NCBI RefSeq assembly: GCF_006716345.1
Contig: NZ_VFOX01000001.1
Location: forward strand, 1,612,001 to 1,676,000
Direction of reading: 5' to 3'
Source: Microbacterium saperdae
Lineage (GTDB): Bacteria; Actinomycetota; Actinomycetes; Actinomycetales; Microbacteriaceae
DNA length: 64,000 nucleotides
In this document: in pieces, positions 58,251-64,000 of the stretch
Numbering within the stretch: the first letter of the stretch is position 1
How the letters are laid out: each line of letters begins with the position of its first letter
The notes under the pieces: model-generated
What the model saw: the letters and a program-made list of their open reading frames with translations, nothing else
Databases searched by the model: none
Told to the model about the DNA's origin: nothing
Program-made: the position numbers and the translations under genes

Positions 58251-59084
58251 GTGCCCGCAATCGCCCCCGCTGCCGTGCTGCCTGCGCGCGCGCGACGGCC
58301 CCGTCGGATGCGGGTCCTGGTCGCTGTCGGGCTCGGGCTCGCCGTCGTGATCGTGCTCTGGGGAGCTGCCGGCGCGCATGCGGCGGCTCTCGTGCCGCTC
58401 GAGACCTCCGACGGCGAGGGCGTGACGATCAACGGCATCAACGGCACGCCGTCCGACAGCATCATGACGCTGCTCGGCATCACGATCCTGAGCGTGGCGC
58501 CCGCCCTGCTGCTGATGATGTCGAGCTTCACGAAGATCTTCGTGGTGCTCGCTCTCACCCGCAATGCACTTTCGCTGCCGTCGATCCCGCCGAATCAGGT
58601 GCTCGCGGGGCTGAGCCTGTTCTTGACGTTGTTCATCATGTGGCCGGTGCTCACCGACATCAACACCGTGGCCGTCAGCCCCTTCACCGCGGGCGACATC
58701 GGTTTCCCCCAGGCCTTCGAGCTCGCGCAGGAGCCGCTGCGGCAGTGGATGCTCTCCTACACGCGCGAAGAGGACATCGCCCTGATGCACCGTGCCGCTC
58801 AGATGGAGAACCCCACCGATCCCTCCCACATCCCGCTGCAGACGCTGGTGCCGGCGTTCATGTTGAGCGAGCTGCGGGCGGCGTTCCTCATCGGTTTCAT
58901 CATCTTCGTCCCCTTCCTCGTGATCGACCTCGTCGTCGCCAGCGCGCTGATGTCGATGGGCATGATGATGCTGCCGCCGGTCATGATCTCGCTGCCGTTC
59001 AAGATCCTGCTGTTCCTGCTGATCGACGGGTGGGGGATGGTCATCACCGCCCTCGTGCAGTCCTACAGCGGAGGTGGCGGATGA
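58251..59084 (+). CDS. fliP: Flagellar export gate protein FliP
   Basis: A 277-residue export-gate protein with a signal-like N-terminal helix (MRVLVAVGLGLAVVIVLWGA, from residue 20) and several more helices. MMSSFTKIFVVLALTRNAL and MGMMMLPPVMISLPFKILLF are the family signatures. It forms the gate with FliQ and FliR. GTG start at 58251, 7 bases after GGAG, spaced just as in flgB. It overlaps fliQ by 4 bases. Confidence 0.96.
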   Translation: MPAIAPAAVLPARARRPRRMRVLVAVGLGLAVVIVLWGAAGAHAAALVPLETSDGEGVTINGINGTPSDSIMTLLGITILSVAPALLLMMSSFTKIFVVLALTRNALSLPSIPPNQVLAGLSLFLTLFIMWPVLTDINTVAVSPFTAGDIGFPQAFELAQEPLRQWMLSYTREEDIALMHRAAQMENPTDPSHIPLQTLVPAFMLSELRAAFLIGFIIFVPFLVIDLVVASALMSMGMMMLPPVMISLPFKILLFLLIDGWGMVITALVQSYSGGGG

Positions 59085-59356
59085 ACCCCGAGGCGGTCAT
59101 CGACATCGGACAGGCCGCGCTCATCCTGGCGGCGAAGCTCTGCGCGCCCTTGCTGATCACCGCGCTCGTGGTCGGCTTCGCGATCTCCCTGCTGCAGTCG
59201 ATCACCCAGGTGCAGGAGATGACGATCTCCTTCGTGCCGAAGCTCGTGGCCGTCGGTATCGCTCTGCTCGTGAGCGGCCACTGGATGATCGCCGAGATGA
59301 TCGCCTTCACGAACGAGCTGTTCGCCCGGATCCCGTCGCTCCTGAACGGCGGCTGA
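59081..59356 (+). CDS. fliQ: Flagellar export gate protein FliQ
   Basis: A 91-residue protein with two membrane helices, part of the FliPQR gate. VGFAISLLQSITQVQEMTIS is the family block and MIAEMIAFTNELFARIPSLL its end. ATG at 59081 overlaps the fliP stop; the stop shares one base with the fliR ATG. Length is normal. Confidence 0.95.
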   Translation: MNPEAVIDIGQAALILAAKLCAPLLITALVVGFAISLLQSITQVQEMTISFVPKLVAVGIALLVSGHWMIAEMIAFTNELFARIPSLLNGG

Positions 59357-60117
59357 TGCACATCCCGATCGATTTCACGTGGCTCGAGGCGACCGCGCTC
59401 GCCTGCGTGCGCATCACGGCCTTCCTCGTGATCGCTCCGCCGTTCAGCCACGGAACCGTGCCGATGCGGATCAGGGCGATGCTGGGCGCCGGGCTGGCCC
59501 TCGCAGTCTCGCCCGTCGTCTCCGCCGGCTACGAACGCCTCGACACCGGTGCGTTCCTGCTCGCGCTGGCCGGTCAGGCGCTCACCGGTGCCCTGCTCGG
59601 CTTCCTGGTGATGGTGCTGTTCAGCGCGATCCAGGGCTCGGGGCACCTGGTCGACACCTTCGGTGGGTTCCAGCTCGCGCAGGCGTTCGACCCCGGCATG
59701 GCGGTCAACGGCGCCCAGTTCACCAGGCTGTTCCAGATGACCGCGATCGTGCTGCTCTTCGCCTCCGACGGGTATCAGCTCGTGCTGGGTGGACTGTTCC
59801 GCTCGTTCGACGCCATCCCGGTCACCGGCATGATCGACCTCGCGCACCCGGCCGAGGCGCTGGTGGGAGCGACAGGGCAGATGATGCTCAGCGCCGTGCA
59901 AATCGCGGGCCCCCTTCTGATCGTGCTCTTCCTCGCAGATGTCGGGCTCGGGCTCGTGACCCGGGTCGCTCCCGCTCTCAACGCCTTCGCGATGGGTTTC
60001 CCGATCAAGATCGGTCTCACACTGCTGCTGGTCGGCTTCGTCTACGCCGCGCTGCCGGGTGTCGTCGCGGCGATCGCGGATGAGGCGGCACGGCTGCTCC
60101 TGGAGGTGACCGGATGA
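59356..60117 (+). CDS. fliR: Flagellar export gate protein FliR
   Basis: A 253-residue membrane protein with about six helices, completing the FliPQR gate. RITAFLVIAPPFSHGTVPMR at the start and DTFGGFQLAQAFDPGMAVNG in the middle are typical. It overlaps flhB by 4 bases. The large upstream open frame beginning at 59074 in the same phase lies in fliQ and is not part of it. Confidence 0.95.
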   Translation: MHIPIDFTWLEATALACVRITAFLVIAPPFSHGTVPMRIRAMLGAGLALAVSPVVSAGYERLDTGAFLLALAGQALTGALLGFLVMVLFSAIQGSGHLVDTFGGFQLAQAFDPGMAVNGAQFTRLFQMTAIVLLFASDGYQLVLGGLFRSFDAIPVTGMIDLAHPAEALVGATGQMMLSAVQIAGPLLIVLFLADVGLGLVTRVAPALNAFAMGFPIKIGLTLLLVGFVYAALPGVVAAIADEAARLLLEVTG

Positions 60118-61217
60118 GCGATACCGACACCGGAGAACGCACGGAGAAGAGCACCGATCGGCGGTTGAAGGAGGCCCGCCGCAAGGGGCAGATCGGACGC
60201 AGCCAGGACTTCACGGCGTGGGTCTGCATCGCCGCGGCCGCGATCATGGCGCTGCCGGCGATCGCTTCGGCGTCTCAGGTGCTCACCGAACTGTTCCTGC
60301 ATGTCGTGCCGATCGCGGCGCACCCCACGCCCGATGCGGCCGTCGAGGTGCTGGGGGCGGCTCTCGCATCGATCGGCGGGATCCTGCTGCCGCTGCTGCT
60401 CGTGGTGCTGCTCGCCACGACGGCGACGGCGGTCGCCCAGGGTGGGATCCATCTGCGCGGGGTGACGATGCGCACCGAGCAGTTCAACCTGGTCTCGGGG
60501 CTGAAGCGCGTCTTCGGCAAGCAGGCACTCTGGGAAGGCGCGAAGGCCTTGCTGAAGACGTCCGCCATCGGCCTCTCGTTGTGGATCGTCGTGTCCGGGC
60601 TCGTCCCGGTGCTGATGGCCAGCGGCAGCCACAACATCACCTGGCTGCTCGAGCAGGCCGCCGGCGGAGCGGTGGCACTGCTCCAGGTCGCCGTGGTCGT
60701 CGGCATTCTGCTCGCCGCGATCGACGTCGCCGTCGTCATGCGTCGCAACCGCACGCACACCCACATGACGAAGAAGGAGGCGAAGGACGAGCACAAGAAG
60801 AGCGAGGGCGACCCGCTCGTGCGTTCCCAACGTCGCTCGCGTCAGATCGCCCTCAGCCGCAATCGCATGATCGCCGCGGTCAGCGACAGCGACGTCGTGC
60901 TCGTGAATCCCACCCATGTCGCCGTGGCTCTCCGCTACGAGCCGGGCAAGTCCGCGCCACGCGTGGTCGCGAAGGGGGCCGGAGTGGTCGCGCAGAAGAT
61001 CCGCGAGAAGGCGGAGGCGGCGGGCGTGCCGATGGTGCGCGACGTGCCGCTCGCCCGAGCTCTTCATTCCGCGTGCGACATCGGGCGCGAGATCCCCGAG
61101 GAGCTCTACACCGCCGTCGCGCAGGTGCTGGCCTTCATCGAGCACCTCAAGCGACGCGGGTCGGCGCGCGGCACTCACACGATGCCGTTCGCCAGTACCC
61201 GCGAGCGCGGTCTCTGA
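60114..61217 (+). CDS. flhB: Flagellar export switch protein FlhB
   Basis: A 367-residue membrane protein. The N-terminal RTEKSTDRRLKEARRKGQIG precedes four helices, and the self-cleavage site NPTH is present in VVLVNPTHVAVALRYE near residue 265. Cleavage changes export from hook to filament substrates, in concert with FliK. It overlaps fliR by 4 bases, and flhA follows 40 bp later. Confidence 0.96.
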   Translation: MSDTDTGERTEKSTDRRLKEARRKGQIGRSQDFTAWVCIAAAAIMALPAIASASQVLTELFLHVVPIAAHPTPDAAVEVLGAALASIGGILLPLLLVVLLATTATAVAQGGIHLRGVTMRTEQFNLVSGLKRVFGKQALWEGAKALLKTSAIGLSLWIVVSGLVPVLMASGSHNITWLLEQAAGGAVALLQVAVVVGILLAAIDVAVVMRRNRTHTHMTKKEAKDEHKKSEGDPLVRSQRRSRQIALSRNRMIAAVSDSDVVLVNPTHVAVALRYEPGKSAPRVVAKGAGVVAQKIREKAEAAGVPMVRDVPLARALHSACDIGREIPEELYTAVAQVLAFIEHLKRRGSARGTHTMPFASTRERGL

Positions 61218-61257
61218 CCCCCACCCGTCGACGACGAGAAACGAGAAGGTGAATCGC

Positions 61258-63324
61258 ATGTTCGGTCAACTGCTGTCCAAGGGAGCCGTGCCGGTCGGTG
61301 TCGTCGGCATCATCCTCCTGCTCATCGTGCCGATCCCGACACCGCTCCTCGACGTGCTCATCGTGGTGAACATCTCGTTCGCGCTGCTGATCCTGCTCAC
61401 GGCGATGTTCGTGAAGAAGCCGCTGGACTTCTCGGTGTTCCCGAGCCTGCTGCTGGTCGCGACGCTGTTCCGGCTCGGCCTCAACGTGGCGTCCACGCGT
61501 CTCATCCTCAGCGAGGCGCACGCCGGTCAGGTCATCCAGGCGTTCGGCCAGATCACGATCAGCGGCTCGTTGGTGATCGGCGCGGTGATCTTCCTGATCC
61601 TCACCGTCATCCAGTTCGTGGTGGTGACGAAGGGCGCGGAGCGGGTGGCCGAGGTCGGCGCGCGGTTCACGCTCGACGCCATGCCCGGCAAGCAGATGGC
61701 GATCGATGCCGATCTGAACGCCGGGCTCATCACCGACACCGAGGCGCGCAGACGACGAGCCGAGGTCGCCGCAGAGGCGGACTTCTACGGCGCGATGGAT
61801 GGAGCGTCGAAGTTCGTGAAGGGCGATGCGATCGCCGGCATCGTGATCGTCATCATCAACTTCGTCGGCGGCATCGTCATCGGCATGGTGCAGCACGGCA
61901 TGGAGATGGGGGATGCGCTCGAGACCTACAGCATCCTGACGATCGGCGACGGCCTGGTGACCCAGATCCCCGCCCTGCTGATGGCGGTCTCCACCGGCAT
62001 GATCGTGACGCGTGAGAACGTCGAGGCAGAGATGGGGCAGGCCGCCGCCCGGCAGCTGCTGCAGTCGCGCAACGCGCTCGTGATCACGGGACTCGCGGCG
62101 ATCGCGATGGGATTCATCCCGGGGATGCCGCTGCTGGTGTTCGCCGGCATCGGCGCCGTGCTGCTCTTCGCGGCCTCGCGCGTCAAGGCGAACGAGGACC
62201 GCGATGCGGCGCTCGAGGCCGATGCGCAACATCAGGAGGCGGTCGAGGCGGGAGCCGAGGGGCCTGACGAGCTCATGGACAGGATGCGCGTGCATGCTCT
62301 CGAGATCTCGCTCGCCCCCGACATCGTGGATCTCGCGTCCGGGGGAGCCGGCGACCTGCTCACCCGGGTGAAGTCCCTGCGCCGCAAGCTCGCTCTGGAC
62401 ATCGGCATCCTGATGCCCCCGGTGCGCACGCGGGACAACATCGAACTGCCGGCGCAGACCTATGCGATCCTCATCGCCGGCGTCGAGGTGGGGCGCGGCT
62501 CTGTCCCGCGCGGGCACGTGCTGGCCATCGGAGGAGGACTCGAGCAGTTGCCGGGCACCGCTGTGGTCGATCCGGTGTTCGGTCTCGAGGGCAAGTGGGT
62601 GCCCGCGGAGATGTCTCATGCAGCCGACATGGCGGGCGCGACCGTGATCGACAGAGCCAGCGTGATCATCACCCATCTGTCGGACGTCGTCCAGAGCCAA
62701 GCCCATCGGCTGCTGTCGCTGGAGGATGTGCGCCAGCTCACCGAGCACCTCAAGCAGTCGAGTCCGACGACGGTGGAGGAGCTCACGCCCGCCGTGCTGT
62801 CGCTGGCCGGAATCCAGCGCGTGCTCGCCGGTCTTCTGGCCGAACGGGTTCCCATCAACGACCTCGCGCGCATCTACGAGGCGCTGGCTCTGCGCGGCAA
62901 GACCTCGACGGAGACGCCGGGGCTGATCGAGGCCGCGCGTGCGGCTCTCGGGCCGGCCATCGCCGCGCGTTTCGCCGAGGACGGACGACTGCGCGTCGTC
63001 ATGTTCGAACCGATGCTGGAGCAGCAGATGCTCGAGGGCATGCGCATCGTCGAGGGTAATCCGCAGATCGTGCTCACCCCGGAGGCCACCCTCCAGGTGT
63101 TGGACGGTGTCCGGCGGACGGTCGCCGAGCTCACGACGGCGGGGCCGGAGCCGGTGCTCGTGTGCGCGCCGTCGTTGCGCCAGGCGGTGCGGAGGATGAT
63201 CGCGCCCCAGGTCGACGGTCTCCCCGTGCTCTCCTACGACGAGGCGGGTGCCGGAGCGCTGGCCACCGATGTCGTGGGTGTCGTGCGGGTGACGCAGCAG
63301 GCCCTGCCGAGCAGTGTCGGGTAG
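61258..63324 (+). CDS. flhA: Flagellar export gate protein FlhA
   Basis: A 688-residue protein with about eight N-terminal helices (to residue 310) and a large cytoplasmic domain that receives chaperone-substrate pairs. The FHIPEP family motif is visible as RLGLNVASTRLIL near residue 77. The ATG at 61258 follows AGAAGG; the frame open from 60916 is inside flhB. This is the last large export gene and is followed by csrA after 89 bp. Confidence 0.96.
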   Translation: MFGQLLSKGAVPVGVVGIILLLIVPIPTPLLDVLIVVNISFALLILLTAMFVKKPLDFSVFPSLLLVATLFRLGLNVASTRLILSEAHAGQVIQAFGQITISGSLVIGAVIFLILTVIQFVVVTKGAERVAEVGARFTLDAMPGKQMAIDADLNAGLITDTEARRRRAEVAAEADFYGAMDGASKFVKGDAIAGIVIVIINFVGGIVIGMVQHGMEMGDALETYSILTIGDGLVTQIPALLMAVSTGMIVTRENVEAEMGQAAARQLLQSRNALVITGLAAIAMGFIPGMPLLVFAGIGAVLLFAASRVKANEDRDAALEADAQHQEAVEAGAEGPDELMDRMRVHALEISLAPDIVDLASGGAGDLLTRVKSLRRKLALDIGILMPPVRTRDNIELPAQTYAILIAGVEVGRGSVPRGHVLAIGGGLEQLPGTAVVDPVFGLEGKWVPAEMSHAADMAGATVIDRASVIITHLSDVVQSQAHRLLSLEDVRQLTEHLKQSSPTTVEELTPAVLSLAGIQRVLAGLLAERVPINDLARIYEALALRGKTSTETPGLIEAARAALGPAIAARFAEDGRLRVVMFEPMLEQQMLEGMRIVEGNPQIVLTPEATLQVLDGVRRTVAELTTAGPEPVLVCAPSLRQAVRRMIAPQVDGLPVLSYDEAGAGALATDVVGVVRVTQQALPSSVG

Positions 63325-63413
63325 TGCGTCGATTCCGCTCGTTTACGAGGGCATGCATTAGCTTGGGGAGCAGGATGGCGTGAAGGCGCCGAAGCCATGG
63401 AAGGCGGACAGGC

Positions 63414-63662
63414 ATGCTGGTGCTGACGAGGCGCGCGAACGAGAGCATCGTGATCGGCGACGACATCACGGTCACGATCCTGGCGGTGACACCCGGAGGG
63501 GTGCGCATCGGAATCGATGCTCCGCGGGACACGCGCATCAACCGCGCGGAGATCGTGGTCGCCGTGAGCGATGCGAATCAGGAAGCCCTGCAGACCGCGG
63601 CGGACTCCTCTGCGGAGTCCCTGCTCCTGGCCGCTCTGGCCGGCCGCGGCACCACCCCGTGA
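63414..63662 (+). CDS. csrA: CsrA, RNA-binding translational regulator
   Basis: An 82-residue CsrA. The first strand [17 protein letters not shown] with Leu4 and Arg6, and the second RNA-binding patch [10 protein letters not shown] with its Arg, are intact; about 20 extra C-terminal residues (after VSDANQE) go beyond the usual 60-65. CsrA binds ANGGA in hairpin loops and blocks or stabilises mRNAs; in Bacillus it represses flagellin and is held by FliW. Candidate targets lie in the same cluster. FliW is not in the window but may follow flgN, flgK and flgL. Confidence 0.94.
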   Translation: MLVLTRRANESIVIGDDITVTILAVTPGGVRIGIDAPRDTRINRAEIVVAVSDANQEALQTAADSSAESLLLAALAGRGTTP

Positions 63663-63698
63663 AAGCTGTCAATGGGTAGTTCTCCCCATCCGGGCTGA

Positions 63699-63728
63699 GT
63701 TACTCCCCTCCGCGTTGTCGCGATAGTC
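63699..63728 (+). promoter_or_regulatory. Sigma-FliA-type promoter of the flgN operon
   Basis: GTTAC (63699-63703), 14-bp spacer, TCGCGATAGTC (63718-63728). Followed by a hairpin, TGACGGG/CCCGTCA with loop CAAT at 63736-63753, and ATGGA just after it. Confidence 0.8.
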
Positions 63729-63784
63729 GTAGGTGTGACGGGCAATCCCGTCATGGAAACCACGACCTGACGAGGTGACCAACT

Positions 63785-64000
63785 GTGGCCGCTCACGACC
63801 TGAGCATGCAGCTGCTGCGTGAACGCGAACTGCTCGAGATGCTGCTCTTCAAGCTCGACGAGCAGCAGATGCTTCTGGCGACCGGACGCAACCGGTGGAT
63901 CCGCCACGCATCCACCGAGATCGAACGTGTGCTCGCCGCCATGCCCACTGTCGCGCTCTCGCGTGACGCCCTGGTGGTCGCCACGGCCGACGAATGGGGC
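63785..64000 (+). CDS. flgN: FlgN-like chaperone for hook-associated proteins (5' part)
   Basis: The first 72 residues of a gene that runs off the window. A helical N-terminus (LLRERELLEMLLFKLDEQQM) fits FlgN, chaperone of FlgK and FlgL, and csrA-flgN is a common arrangement near flgK, flgL and fliW. GTG at 63785 has GAGGTG 7 bases upstream and its own flagellar promoter. The call is from helix pattern and position. Confidence 0.75.
   Translation, partial: MAAHDLSMQLLRERELLEMLLFKLDEQQMLLATGRNRWIRHASTEIERVLAAMPTVALSRDALVVATADEWG

Noticed and set aside
1..64000. CRISPR array, prophage, insertion sequence or rRNA
   Set aside because: No regularly spaced repeats, integrase, transposase, terminal repeats or rRNA-like sequence seen; the only RNA gene found is tRNA-Val.

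Overview
The window is high-GC DNA packed with genes on both strands. Its content fits a motile, aerobic, Gram-positive actinobacterium, most likely Microbacterium or a close relative in Microbacteriaceae. Supporting signs are a FasR-type fab operon, a homodimeric AceE, DUF3145 and DUF3099 proteins, a divergent glgC/glgA pair, a BioQ-type repressor beside bioYMN, frequent ATGA/GTGA gene overlaps, many GTG starts and apparently leaderless promoters. The genus is inferred from gene content, not proven. I saw no rRNA, CRISPR array, prophage or insertion sequence.

Layout. 1-5.4 kb: tail of sufB, sufD, a Rieske ferredoxin, sufC, a SufT-like factor, a MalY-type C-S lyase and an MFS exporter. 5.4-7.9 kb: TetR (BioQ-like) repressor divergent from the biotin ECF transporter bioY-bioM-bioN, with a tandem operator between them. 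7.9-12 kb: acyltransferase, then dedA and a NarL-type two-component system. 12-17 kb: ABC-F ATPase, PNPOx-family oxidase, SURF1 and small membrane proteins, FabG-type reductase. 17-23 kb: hydrolase, MerR regulator, serB, glgC/glgA, ABC ATPase, rpmE2 with a structured leader. 23-30.6 kb: S33-type hydrolase, a DUF262/DUF1524 (GmrSD-like) protein, a probable 2-oxoglutarate/Fe(II) oxygenase behind a possible iron box, DUF3145, and a divergent yczR (MocR)/yczE pair. 30.7-38.3 kb: aceE-fasR-fabD-fabH-acpP-fabF, all on the minus strand, linking acetyl-CoA supply to type II fatty acid synthesis. Then tRNA-Val(TAC) and an epoxide hydrolase whose 3' end runs antisense into the tRNA.

39.8-64 kb is one continuous flagellar cluster, all on the plus strand: FliA/WhiG-type sigma factor, flagellin, fliD, fliS, fliT-like, flgB, flgC, fliE, fliF, fliG, fliH, fliI, fliJ, fliK, flgD, flgE, an inserted small ORF plus VIT-family transporter, flbD, motA, motB, fliM, fliN, fliO, fliP, fliQ, fliR, flhB, flhA, csrA and the start of flgN. 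The genes encode a secretion apparatus, basal body, hook, motor and filament.

The most interesting structure lies between the flagellar genes. Five loci carry the same promoter-like string, GTTAC-N14/15-TCGCGATAGTC (one variant at flagellin), which I read as the target of the flagellar sigma factor. Three of the transcripts from these (flagellin, flgB, fliP) begin with small hairpins whose loops read ACGGAT or AGGGAT, the ANGGA pattern bound by CsrA, and csrA is in the same cluster. The flgB and fliP promoter-leader segments are ungapped 100-nt relatives of each other. Together they suggest a two-layer flagellar circuit: sigma-dependent transcription, then CsrA-dependent translation.
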